64,000 bases of DNA from Thermoplasmatota archaeon (GTDB taxonomy: Archaea; Thermoplasmatota; Thermoplasmata; Thermoplasmatales; GCA-001856825). The stretch covers positions 9,870 through 73,869 of the forward strand of contig JAMCQR010000029.1 in the NCBI GenBank assembly GCA_023379555.1. Direction: 5' to 3'. The notes below the pieces were generated by a model. It was not told the DNA's origin. It worked only from the letters and a program-made list of their open reading frames with translations, and ran no database searches. Below, in pieces: positions 26,929 to 35,669 of this stretch. How positions within the stretch are numbered: the stretch's first letter is position 1; each line of letters starts with the position of its first letter. A program made the position numbers and the translations under genes.

Positions 26929-27931
26929 GGTTGACCATTCTCCTGAATTCCTCAAAAATGCCTAATTCGTCCATTGGTCCTGGTCCCCCTTCCGGATGAA
27001 ACTGGACTGTCAGGAAATTGTCCCCCATGATCCCCTCATTACTCCCGTCGTTCAGTGAAATGAATCTTTCTTCGGCGCTCCCATTGTTTTCAAACACGAC
27101 TGCAAACCCATGATTATGCGTCGTTATCCCGATTTTGCCGTTCCTTGTGTCCCGGACAGGATGGTTGATACTCCTGTGACCAAATTTCATCTTCTGGGTT
27201 CTCATACCAAGGGAGAGCGCAATAAGTTGATGCCCCAGGCATATTCCCAGCAAAGGCTTCCTTCCAATCTCTTCCCCAAGTTTTTTCCTGAAACCCTCAA
27301 GACCGGGATGAGATGGATCTCCCGGGCCATTGGATACAATAATTCCATCAAAATCATTGATATTGATTCGCCCGAATTCCGTGTATGGTATTACTGTTAT
27401 CTGGTAATTCTTCAGGAAATTAATTATATTTCCCTTTACGCCAAGATCGACCAGCAGAATTCTATTGCCCGAATGGTTTCCCAGAGTGTATCTTTCGCCA
27501 ACTACTTCATTGACGAGATTGAACTCGTATGGATTACCGGCGGCATTTGCATCCCCTATTGCCCCAATCCTGTTGCCGTTGATTCTGAGGAAATCTATAA
27601 CTTCCCTGGTACCACTGAATTCAATGCCCGGTATTCGATGCACTTTCAGGTAGTCAGATAGTTCCTCTCTTAGGGAGGCTGGGACATTGTTTACCACGAC
27701 CCCTCTGACCTGCGGCATCTTGCTTTCACCGGTCTCATCAATTTCATAAGCACCGATATATGGAAATGAGAATACCAAAATCTGCCCCCTGTAGCTTGGG
27801 TCAGTGATAGATTTTATGTACCCTGAAGGAGAAGTTGTAAAAACTAATTCACCAGATGCCCCTGTTTCGTAACCTAATAACTCACCTTCAAATCTTCCAA
27901 GGCCATCTACCGTGAGGTATCCTTTTCTCAA
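26921..27931 (-). CDS. carA: Carbamoyl-phosphate synthase small (glutaminase) subunit
   Basis: 336 residues from a proposed TTG start at 27931; the frame stays open upstream to 28027, but the alignment-like beginning (RKGYLTVDGLGRFEGELLG) matches where CarA proteins start, and a TTAAATATC box lies about 22-26 bases upstream. The class I amidotransferase domain has the nucleophile Cys in GICLGHQL and the His-x-Glu of the triad in FHPEGGPGP. It hydrolyses glutamine and channels ammonia to CarB. Its stop overlaps the carB start. Confidence 0.9.
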   Translation of the reverse strand: MRKGYLTVDGLGRFEGELLGYETGASGELVFTTSPSGYIKSITDPSYRGQILVFSFPYIGAYEIDETGESKMPQVRGVVVNNVPASLREELSDYLKVHRIPGIEFSGTREVIDFLRINGNRIGAIGDANAAGNPYEFNLVNEVVGERYTLGNHSGNRILLVDLGVKGNIINFLKNYQITVIPYTEFGRININDFDGIIVSNGPGDPSHPGLEGFRKKLGEEIGRKPLLGICLGHQLIALSLGMRTQKMKFGHRSINHPVRDTRNGKIGITTHNHGFAVVFENNGSAEERFISLNDGSNEGIMGDNFLTVQFHPEGGPGPMDELGIFEEFRRMVNHG

Positions 27932-28227
27932 TTCTACCTTTACCCGATATTTAACAAGAATAAAAATTACATGCTCAAGCAGCCAATTGCTGGTTGATGA
28001 TTGCTCAATACCACTCTGATTCTCCAACTGGCAACATAACTTTCATCGCCATGCATGCCGGTTTGAAATTGTTTAGTATGGTCAGAAAACGTTGACCGGG
28101 GAGAAACTTCCAAATGAATTTATCATAACTCTGTAATCATTGCATACCGCACCCAAGAAATATCCTTGAAAATCTGTCATACCCAAAGCTACTCGTGTCG
28201 CAGTAGACAACTTGTCAGAACCGTCAC

Positions 28228-28812
28228 TCACTGCACAGTTATGGTACCGTACATTTCTCCCTGCACATACATAGATGGACCACAGTTGCACATATCTCCC
28301 CAACTGTACGTGCCCGGGGAATTGAAGGTTATGTAACCAATCACTATGGAAGAGGGAGGTATCGGGATGTTCACTCCATTGCTTATTGAGAAAGTGTCAG
28401 AAATATCAGAAGAGTTCACTTGCATGACATATCTTCCTTGACCCTGATTGGGCACCTCATTTGCAGAAGTCACTCCGAGCACTTTGTTGAACAGAATAAT
28501 TCTATTCATCTGGGTGCCCAGGACATTCTGTGCATAATCTACGAATGGTGGTGAAGGACCAGGATCGTGTTCAAATATAGTGACTTCTATCAGTGTATTG
28601 GAAGGCAAAACTATGTCGGAGGAAGAGGTCAGTTTCCCATTTGACAGAACATAGAATGCAAATTGATCGCTTGACCCATTTCCAGAATTTACCGGAGATA
28701 CCACAAGAGTCAGGTTAAATGTACGAGAATTAGTGTATGCTAATCCAGATATCAGTGCTCCCGCCAGCATTATCAGAATTACGATTATGACCAGCACCGA
28801 TTTTCTGTTCAT
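28228..28812 (-). CDS. Exported, membrane-anchored cupredoxin-like protein
   Basis: 194 residues. The N-terminal anchor or signal (VLVIIVILIMLAGALISGLAY) is followed by a Ser/Asn-rich beta domain. Its last strand pattern, FNSPGTYSWGDMCNCG then GEMYGTITV, is like the copper-binding loop of cupredoxins and cytochrome oxidase subunit II (F-x-PG-x-Y, Cys, Met, G-x-I-x-V), and EVTIFEHD earlier has the His at the usual first-ligand strand. It may be a blue-copper or sulfocyanin-type electron carrier outside the cell. The CxC spacing is unlike classic C-x5-H-x-M loops, so copper binding is unproved. Two tandem purine-rich tracts (GGAAGGAG and AAAGGAG) precede the ATG. Confidence 0.5.
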   Translation of the reverse strand: MNRKSVLVIIVILIMLAGALISGLAYTNSRTFNLTLVVSPVNSGNGSSDQFAFYVLSNGKLTSSSDIVLPSNTLIEVTIFEHDPGPSPPFVDYAQNVLGTQMNRIILFNKVLGVTSANEVPNQGQGRYVMQVNSSDISDTFSISNGVNIPIPPSSIVIGYITFNSPGTYSWGDMCNCGPSMYVQGEMYGTITVQ

Positions 28813-29176
28813 TGTCTCCTTTCATCTCCTTCCTATTTTTATGATATATGAATTAATGAATTTTCCCTATATACTGACTGGGCGGCGGGAGTGTGTAGAG
28901 ACAAAAATTTTCAAATGCGGAATTGAGGAATAATCAATAACATGATGAAAGGTCAAAGATAGGGATTTGTATTATACTTTTACATTTCTGGATTTTGGAA
29001 GAGTAATACTTGCGGTGGTCTTTACAAAGAGTTATGGGAGAGAACCTGGAGTTGTATTTTCCCTTGTCTGATCTTTAAGAATGACCGACCAATTAGGAAG
29101 ACTTAAAAAAGTTTGGATTTACCAGTTCGTTCAATTTCTTGTGATAACGTTATTAATGAATTTTTGATTAAGGAAC
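28813..29176. other. Intergenic region between divergent genes
   Basis: 364 bases with no convincing gene. On the minus strand it contains a CATATATCA box for the cupredoxin-like gene; on the plus strand a GTTATTAATG box (29147-29156) about 25 bases before the ALDH start. I see no strong repeat in the rest. Confidence 0.4.
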
Positions 29177-30727
29177 ATGCCCTTTGATAATGAAAATACC
29201 TATATTAAAATGACAGAAAGTGGAAATGAAGAAAAATTTCATACTGAATATGAGAAGGCTCTGAAGACTGTTGAAAAATGGTTCAATGTTGAATACCCCA
29301 ACCTTGTTGTTGAAGAGGTATACGAAAAGGACAAATTGTTCCATGTTTCACCCCTGGATGGAAAAACAAACCTCGGTACTTTCCAGATGTCTTCGAAGGA
29401 GACATCAGAGAGGGCAGCAGAAATCGCACACAAGAGTTACAAGAAGTGGTTTGAATTAGGTTATCTCGCCAGGGCCAGGATATTCCTTGCCGCAGCTGAC
29501 ATGTTGTCTGAAAGAAAATTTGAATTTGCTGCTGTTTTGAGTTATGAAAATGGTAAGAACAGATATGAAGCAATGGGGGACGTTGATGAGACGATTGATT
29601 TCATGAGGTACTATGCCCAACAGCTCATCAGCAATGAGGGGTATATTAAGTTCACTGGAACAGCTTACTATGGAGAGGATTCGAAGAGCGTGATGAAGCC
29701 CTACGGAGTGATTCTTGTCATCTCTCCATTCAATTTCTTCTCGATAACTGCGGGCATGGTAAGCGGCCCCCTAGTTGTTGGGAACAGCGTGATTTTGAAG
29801 CCTTCCTCTGATATCCCACTCTCTTCATACAAATTCATAGAACTGCTGCATGCGGCCGGGGTGCCAAAGGAGAACCTCATATATCTCTCAGGTTCTGGGG
29901 GGAGGGTAGGCAGAGCACTTTACACGAATGACTACGTGGAAGGGGTTGTATTTACTGGGAGCAGGGACATCGGGATGAAAATATTCAAGGAAGCGCAGGA
30001 AAAGAGACCCAAAGTCATGGTTACTGAGATGGGTGGCAAGGACACCATTGTCGTGACTGCAAAGTGCGACATTGACAAGGCAGTGGAAGGAGTGGCCAGA
30101 TCGGCCTTCGGATATTCTGGCCAGAAGTGCTCTGCATGTAGTCTCGCCCTTATCGAAGAGCCAATATACGACATATTCAAGAAAAAACTTGTTGAATTTA
30201 CGTCCAAACTATCCGTGGACGACCCGAGAAAGAAAGGAACATTTACGGGACCAGTGGTCAACAAGGATGCTTACGTGAAGTTCCAGGAGGTTATGAAGAC
30301 GGTGCCAGATCAGAAGATACTTTATGGAGGTTCAATCAAGAAAATGGATGGGTACTACGTTGAAAATACGATACTGGACAATGTAAACGACCCAAATATA
30401 GAAAGGGTAGAATTATTCCTTCCCATCCTTGCAATTAAGCCGGTCAGATCGCTCCATGAAGCGGTGCAGTTCATAAACATGAGTGAATATGGACTTACGG
30501 GTGGGATTTTCAGCGAGGACAGGAAGGAAATAGATTACTACTTTAAGAATGCAGAAGTGGGAGTGGTCTATGCTAACAGACGAAGAGGAGGTTCAACGGG
30601 AGCGATGGTTGGATCTCAGCCATTTGTAGGATGGAAGATGAGCGGGACCACTGGAAAAGGGACGGGTTCTTTCTACTACCTTCCACAGTTCCTCAGAGAG
30701 CAGGCCCAAACCATAGTCAGGGAGTAA
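29177..30727 (+). CDS. Aldehyde dehydrogenase, 1-pyrroline-5-carboxylate dehydrogenase-like
   Basis: 516 residues of the ALDH superfamily. NAD-binding FTGSRDIG near residue 258, general base Glu in VTEMGGKD, and nucleophile Cys in YSGQKCSACS near residue 315. The C-terminal segments GSTGAMVGSQPFVGWKMSG and the length are typical of P5C dehydrogenases (proline degradation, glutamate semialdehyde to glutamate). Other long ALDHs share some of these. Leaderless context: a TATTAATG box about 25 bases upstream. The end overlaps the convergent GAN-like gene by 11 bases. Confidence 0.82.
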   Translation: MPFDNENTYIKMTESGNEEKFHTEYEKALKTVEKWFNVEYPNLVVEEVYEKDKLFHVSPLDGKTNLGTFQMSSKETSERAAEIAHKSYKKWFELGYLARARIFLAAADMLSERKFEFAAVLSYENGKNRYEAMGDVDETIDFMRYYAQQLISNEGYIKFTGTAYYGEDSKSVMKPYGVILVISPFNFFSITAGMVSGPLVVGNSVILKPSSDIPLSSYKFIELLHAAGVPKENLIYLSGSGGRVGRALYTNDYVEGVVFTGSRDIGMKIFKEAQEKRPKVMVTEMGGKDTIVVTAKCDIDKAVEGVARSAFGYSGQKCSACSLALIEEPIYDIFKKKLVEFTSKLSVDDPRKKGTFTGPVVNKDAYVKFQEVMKTVPDQKILYGGSIKKMDGYYVENTILDNVNDPNIERVELFLPILAIKPVRSLHEAVQFINMSEYGLTGGIFSEDRKEIDYYFKNAEVGVVYANRRRGGSTGAMVGSQPFVGWKMSGTTGKGTGSFYYLPQFLREQAQTIVRE

Positions 30728-32072
30728 TTATCTTTTCCACTATTTTATTTACGTTGCTAACGAATTCTTTCTCTTTTCCCATACTTATAAGGGCGCCTGC
30801 TGCATTTCTATGACCCCCTCCTGATCCACCTACGCTCTCAGCTGCTTCCCTGAATATCAGTGAAAGATCAAGTACTTCGGATAGTAAAGGAGAAATCCTT
30901 CCTGAAATTTTCTTGCTCCCTTCCAGATTCGCCATCACTATCACTATTGACTTTCGAGGCAATCTTTTGTGTGTGATGATCCTGGTCGCTATAGTACCGG
31001 TAATATTGTTTTCGAGATTTGAACCGAAGTCATAATAATGAATCAACCCCATGACGCTCTCATTCATCCCGTCAAGAATCTTCGATGCCTTTCGCAGCGT
31101 TTCTGTATGATTGTTATATAGCTGCATGGCCTCGTCAAGAGTTGGCCCACGTTCGAATAGGCATAGCCGTATTCCCACCTCTGGATGTGATTTTCTGGAG
31201 GTGGCATTTATTATCGATGAGAAGTCTCTTGCGTCCTTCAGAATGGAAGTGACAGGTTCTGATTTGATCTCATAAACCTCCCCGGTGAGCCTTGCTACCT
31301 CTCCACCCTCATTTTCAAGCCTGTGCTTGAGTTCGTTGATTATGTTCTCCCTCTCTTGCTCCTTCAAATCGACCCATCTGGTTGAATTTGCAGACCTCCT
31401 GTCTATTCCGAGACTTTCAAAGAACCTGTATACCTCATCTGGGCGATCGTACAACGAGTTGATCTTCGGGTCATTACCAAACCTTATCATGTAGGAGATA
31501 GGTTTAGAACTCCTCCCAAAATACCTGATATCATTTTTCATTTCTACCAGACCATTTTCATTCGCTAGAAGCATTACCTGCCTGTCCATGTCAACAAGTC
31601 TTGTAAATTTCTTGTCGTGGAGGTCTCCAACTGAACCGATCACCGGCAAATGGGAAATCGCAAAGACTTCGGGGAGAAGATTCATTGAGAATAGGAATGT
31701 GGTCGTGGATCCAGATTGTGAAATACTTCCATCAAGACCTTCAAGATGAGGGTTGAATTGGTAGATGTTATTGCCATTGTTGGTGATGTGCGATTCCAGA
31801 ATCGCAGGGTTGTGATGGTCTGTTATCACTGCAGAGACTTTTCTCATTTCGCCTGTCTTGGAAGAGCCCATGTCATTGAACCAATAGACGTCTTCTGTAT
31901 CACTGAATTCTAGCGGATCCAGTTGGTTTTTAATTCTCAACTCGTAATTCAATCCCAGCCTCTTTGCGACAAAAACAGCTATGGCAGCAGAGGCAATTCC
32001 GTCTGAGTCGTGATGAGAGTATATTACTAATTTCTTTGCGTTCTTGATGAGATCCATGGCATCAGAAATCAC
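30717..32072 (-). CDS. DHH/DHHA1 nuclease (archaeal RecJ/GAN-like)
   Basis: 451 residues from a GTG at 32072, chosen because GAGGTGG lies 6 bases upstream; ATG at 32057 is the alternative, and the longer frame to 32150 lies inside the previous gene. SHHDSDGIASAAIAV near the N-terminus and ITDHHNPAI (near residue 88) are DHH motifs, with Mn-binding Asp and His. The C-terminal VGGSGGGHRNAAGALI is the DHHA1 substrate-binding motif. Archaeal RecJ-like proteins are 5'-3' single-strand nucleases; one (GAN) binds GINS, whose gene is also in this window. It is coupled to the RaSEA gene by an 11-base overlap. Confidence 0.8.
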   Translation of the reverse strand: MISDAMDLIKNAKKLVIYSHHDSDGIASAAIAVFVAKRLGLNYELRIKNQLDPLEFSDTEDVYWFNDMGSSKTGEMRKVSAVITDHHNPAILESHITNNGNNIYQFNPHLEGLDGSISQSGSTTTFLFSMNLLPEVFAISHLPVIGSVGDLHDKKFTRLVDMDRQVMLLANENGLVEMKNDIRYFGRSSKPISYMIRFGNDPKINSLYDRPDEVYRFFESLGIDRRSANSTRWVDLKEQERENIINELKHRLENEGGEVARLTGEVYEIKSEPVTSILKDARDFSSIINATSRKSHPEVGIRLCLFERGPTLDEAMQLYNNHTETLRKASKILDGMNESVMGLIHYYDFGSNLENNITGTIATRIITHKRLPRKSIVIVMANLEGSKKISGRISPLLSEVLDLSLIFREAAESVGGSGGGHRNAAGALISMGKEKEFVSNVNKIVEKIITP

Positions 32073-33096
32073 TGAATACCACCTCGTTAAGCTCTGTTGG
32101 TATTTTGCCCTCGACTTCAGTAAATCTACTCCACATTTCCCTGCACTCACAGGTTAAATCTTCAAGGTAATCAAAATTCAAAGTCTCGCTGTACTTTCTG
32201 ATTCCATTGGAGAACTTCTTGTCACATTCGTGACCATTGTGCGCCCCTCTCTTCTTCCCTGAACCGCTGATAAGTGAAACGACGGGCACATTTAGATCCT
32301 TCAATGACAGGAGCACCTCCCTGACGCTCCACAGCCAAGGAGGTCTGTAGTTACCTTCCTTGTACATTTTTTCTACCAGAGTCCCTCGCTGGACATTCAG
32401 CGGGTTTATGGAAATGAAATCCGCAAACTGCGCTACTTCCCTCGCAGATTTTACTGTGTCCTGTATTGCCTCATTTTCTTTTACATAGGGAGGTTTGAGC
32501 AAAAGATATGCACGAACGGAAATGGATTTCGCGTGCAGTGTTTCTGCAGCTTTTTTAAAATCATCGAAAGTATAATTCTTATTTATGGAAAATTTGAGCA
32601 TTTCTGAATTTGTACTTTCCATACCCATGGCGACCTGGAGCCTTCCAGCAAATTTTTCCAGAGCGGGCGCAATTTTCTCTACATATTCCGGCCTGCTTTC
32701 CACTATTAGAAAATCATATCCCGTTAGAATTTTCTCTATAATGGGGACCTGTATCTCCTTGTCTATTTCAACCGGGTCAAAAAATGAGCCTGATGTGAAT
32801 ATTTTCAGAACTTCTCCCTTGGGGTATTGTTTCATGAATTGTTCTATCTGGGCTACTACCTCTTTTTTTCCAATTCTAGGGTTTGTATCTTCATAAAAGC
32901 CGCACATTGAGCACCCTGAATGATAGAACCAGCTGCACCCCCTCGTTCTCAAGATCAACACTCTCTCCTCTCTTGTCCTCCCATTCAGGTATTCCCTTTC
33001 AGTATAGGTAGTTACAAAATCCGTACGTTCGCTCCTCTCGGTATTCTGTCTTAGAGATCTAATTTCCCCGGCGATGACGGGGTCTATATTATTCAT
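32062..33096 (-). CDS. Archaeosine synthesis radical SAM protein RaSEA
   Basis: 344 residues. The cluster-binding motif is RGCSWFYHSGCSMCGFYED near residues 54-72, with the CxxxxxxxCxxC spacing and aromatic residues typical of the TIGR01210/Elp3-like group to which RaSEA belongs. Further segments (FTSGSFFDP, ESRPEYV, VAMGMES, YLLLKPP) are in the expected order of a radical SAM barrel. With ArcS, RaSEA completes conversion of preQ0-lysine-tRNA to archaeosine at position 15 of tRNA. ArcS is not in view. The stop lies 11 bases inside the start of the following DHH gene. Confidence 0.8.
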   Translation of the reverse strand: MNNIDPVIAGEIRSLRQNTERSERTDFVTTYTEREYLNGRTREERVLILRTRGCSWFYHSGCSMCGFYEDTNPRIGKKEVVAQIEQFMKQYPKGEVLKIFTSGSFFDPVEIDKEIQVPIIEKILTGYDFLIVESRPEYVEKIAPALEKFAGRLQVAMGMESTNSEMLKFSINKNYTFDDFKKAAETLHAKSISVRAYLLLKPPYVKENEAIQDTVKSAREVAQFADFISINPLNVQRGTLVEKMYKEGNYRPPWLWSVREVLLSLKDLNVPVVSLISGSGKKRGAHNGHECDKKFSNGIRKYSETLNFDYLEDLTCECREMWSRFTEVEGKIPTELNEVVFSDF

Positions 33097-33243
33097 TGCT
33101 TCCTCATATGAATATTGTTAATAATTTATTGCATGCCCATCTTTGCAACTTGATCCTTCCCCTGAAAAGAGCTCTTCCATAGCCATTTTTCGGCTTACAT
33201 TGAAAGTCAGTTAAGGTTTTTAATGCGTATATTATCATATGAT

Positions 33244-33897
33244 ATGTGCAGGATGCTCCTCACAACAGGCAGGAATTCAGATCTGTCACCTTACCTGGAT
33301 TTCGTTTACGAGATGGCATACAGAGGAAATAAGGCACCTCACACCGATGGATTCGGGTACGCAGTTTACACTAAGAATCAGGTATATGTTAAGAAGAGCA
33401 TTCCTCCCGAAAATGCTGAACGCCCGGTTATTGGTGAAAATGAATTGTTCGGTGAGACTCTCATTGCTCATGCGAGGAAAATAAGTTCATCATCGAAGAC
33501 GATAAACAACACTCAACCCCTCCTCAGAGGAATGATGTCGTTTGCTCACAATGGGACCATCAAGGAACTCGGGAATGAGAAGTCCAGTGACAGTTCACAG
33601 TACTTCAAGATGATTTTCAAGAGTTTCCCTGAAGCTATTGAAAATGTCAGAACAATGAACTTCACCAGCTTGAACTTCATTATGACTGATGGGTCTTTTG
33701 CTGTCGCATACAGGGAGGTCAGGGAAGACAGGGGTTACTACACCCTTTTTTACAGGCTGGAAAATGATAGATTTACTGTTTCAACAGAGGTAATGGATGG
33801 TAAATGGTTCGAAATAGAGAATCAGACTCTTGTGGTTTATAGAAATGGTCACGTCAAGGAATACCCAACCAAGGGAACGGTCCCTCACGTCCTTTAG
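33244..33897 (+). CDS. Class II (Ntn-type) glutamine amidotransferase domain protein
   Basis: 217 residues beginning MCRML, so after methionine removal the nucleophile Cys is N-terminal, as class II amidotransferases require; an upstream ATG at 33223 would bury this Cys and is rejected. Further motifs GFGYAVYT, AHARKIS and SFAHNGTI (Arg and Asn-Gly oxyanion elements) complete the active site. No synthase domain is attached, so it is a stand-alone YafJ/GAT-2-like protein whose acceptor is unknown. TATA-like box about 25 bases upstream of 33244. It converges with the CoaD gene (4-base overlap). Confidence 0.8.
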   Translation: MCRMLLTTGRNSDLSPYLDFVYEMAYRGNKAPHTDGFGYAVYTKNQVYVKKSIPPENAERPVIGENELFGETLIAHARKISSSSKTINNTQPLLRGMMSFAHNGTIKELGNEKSSDSSQYFKMIFKSFPEAIENVRTMNFTSLNFIMTDGSFAVAYREVREDRGYYTLFYRLENDRFTVSTEVMDGKWFEIENQTLVVYRNGHVKEYPTKGTVPHVL

Positions 33898-34850
33898 CTT
33901 TTTCTTGGGATAGTCGATGCAAGTCTTTCAACGAATGCAGAAAAAATAGATTCGTAGACCACTTCCCACCTTTCCATTTTTCCTTGCGAGAAATGGTAAA
34001 TCGCACCCTTGCTTTCACCCGATTTTTGAGCGGAAACGAGGAAGTCCGTTGCCTCCTCCAAATTCAAGCCGTTCTTCAACAGTTGAATTAGGTTCCCATC
34101 CAGTGGAAGACCGCTAGAGAATCCATACGTTACGTAACCGCTTATGTCCCTGATGGCTGTGGTGTGAACATCTGAATAATGCCCTTTGACAGATGTGACC
34201 CCAGCTTCTATGCCGAATGCAAAATCAAAATCCTGGGGAACTGATTTGAGCCTTTCAATTGCTCCTGACAGTATCTCGTTTCCGAATGGCTGTTCAGTTT
34301 TTCCTCCTCCCTCGAACTTGTGTATTTCATAATTCTTAAACCATTTAATTGCGAAGTTCTCTAGTCCCTTTATTTTTTCTGGGTTTTTACTTGCAATTCC
34401 CAGTCTAATAGGGGTCAGTCTCTCTCCATTTTCATTGATAACCCCTTTTGAAATTCTTTCCGACTTTATTGGCAGATAATCATCTCCCAGGACCGTTCCA
34501 ATATTTTCTAATGCCAGTGGTCTGATACCCCTGCTCTTTCTTATAAAATTAATTTTGGCAGCAAAATCGAACGTCTCGTTGCTTATCACCATCGCGTCGA
34601 ATTCCCTTTCCAATGTGGAACCGTATTGATCATTTAATTGAGATATCTTGGCCTCGATTCCTCTCTCCTGCAGGTAGTTCTCAAGTTTTTTCTTTCTAAT
34701 GTCATAGGGTGGGACTTGATAATTCTTGATTCTTTCAAAATTGTTGCCTGTCAATCCAATATAAAGGTCGCCTATTCTGCTGCCTCTTTCAATCATTTCC
34801 TTGTGGGCTTTATGCAGGAAACTGAACGTACCCCCAAGCAGGACTTTCAT
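33894..34850 (-). CDS. coaD: Bifunctional phosphopantetheine adenylyltransferase / ITP-XTP phosphatase fusion
   Basis: 318 residues from the ATG at 34850. Residues 1-145 form an archaeal CoaD domain (GGTFSFLHKAHKEMI with the T-x4-H-x2-H nucleotidyltransferase motif; SERISKG near 130), which joins ATP and 4'-phosphopantetheine to dephospho-CoA. Residues about 148-318 are a DUF84/YjjX-type non-canonical purine NTPase (LGIASKNPEKIKGLE, then FGIEAGVTSV, SSGLPLD). The two domains are joined by a short linker. Domain order and length fit the fusion protein known from Thermoplasma relatives. Overlaps the convergent amidotransferase gene by 4 bases. Confidence 0.85.
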   Translation of the reverse strand: MKVLLGGTFSFLHKAHKEMIERGSRIGDLYIGLTGNNFERIKNYQVPPYDIRKKKLENYLQERGIEAKISQLNDQYGSTLEREFDAMVISNETFDFAAKINFIRKSRGIRPLALENIGTVLGDDYLPIKSERISKGVINENGERLTPIRLGIASKNPEKIKGLENFAIKWFKNYEIHKFEGGGKTEQPFGNEILSGAIERLKSVPQDFDFAFGIEAGVTSVKGHYSDVHTTAIRDISGYVTYGFSSGLPLDGNLIQLLKNGLNLEEATDFLVSAQKSGESKGAIYHFSQGKMERWEVVYESIFSAFVERLASTIPRKS

Positions 34851-34989
34851 CATTCTTGAATATTACTGGGCTAATAATCACTACTATTCCTCCATCCTTG
34901 ATGTATTGCTCATTTTATACTGGAATACTGGGAATGATTTAGTTGAGGTTAAAACATCACACTTAAATTTCAGATTTGGCCTCAGTGTT

Positions 34990-35340
34990 ATGAAAGTGGC
35001 AGTCGTCCATACCAAAGATAATGTTCTCTCTCCACTTGACTTGGGAGAGGTCATCAGTGTGGTTGATACCGAGAGCAAGGAGATAGAGCAGTACGAGAAT
35101 CCCGGATTTGAGAGAGTTCCTGGAGGAAAAGAGATCGCAACTGCTACGATTATTAGATTGAAGGTTGATGCACTTGCGGTTAAAAGCGGTGGCATGTGCC
35201 CAGGTTCCTACAGGATGTCACAGGGAAGGATCAAATACATTGTGTCACCATTCAATGAGCTGGAGGAATTTGTCGAGAAAATCGATTCTCTGGACCTGAC
35301 AGACGAGCTGGAACCAGAAGTATATGCCGAGTATGAGTGA
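34990..35340 (+). CDS. NifX/NifB-like dinitrogenase cofactor-fold protein
   Basis: 116 residues from the ATG at 34990; the open frame upstream to 34801 overlaps the divergent CoaD gene and is not protein-like. KVAVVHTKDN at the start, the D-x-E...YENPG segment and GGKEIATATIIRLKVDALAV follow the pattern of the small NifX/iron-molybdenum cofactor-binding family found in many non-nitrogen-fixing archaea. The role there is unknown, perhaps metal-cofactor handling. A CACTTAAATTT box about 26 bases upstream fits a leaderless message. Confidence 0.65.
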   Translation: MKVAVVHTKDNVLSPLDLGEVISVVDTESKEIEQYENPGFERVPGGKEIATATIIRLKVDALAVKSGGMCPGSYRMSQGRIKYIVSPFNELEEFVEKIDSLDLTDELEPEVYAEYE

Positions 35341-35669
35341 CCTTATGTGATATCTGGTTGACTCAGATTGATGGTTTTATCTCGCCTTAATCTGGATGTT
35401 GGCACTCAATGCCTTCCATATAGATTGTGACTATAGATTATCATCTTCCACTCTCCATTTTTGATTTCAGGATTACGTTACCATCGATCCCAGAGTTGTT
35501 TACCTTAGCCAATGGCAATCTATGGGACCTTCAAAGAAAAGATGGACTCCAGCTTGTGCATCCTTTTGAAATTCGCAGTTTGTTCTTCTAAATTCTTCTG
35601 AAAGATTAAGTCAAATGCTTGGCAAATTTGACTACTTATACATTTATATCGAGTCGCATTACAAGTTGA
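35341..35669. other. Intergenic region, nothing recognised
   Basis: 329 bases between two plus-strand genes. Apart from a CATTTATATC promoter box at 35641-35650, 25 bases before the permease ATG, I find no gene, tRNA or clear repeat. Confidence 0.4.

Noticed and set aside
34801..34989. Upstream extension of the NifX-like frame
   Set aside because: Lies partly within the divergent coaD gene and is not protein-like; the promoter box fits ATG 34990.
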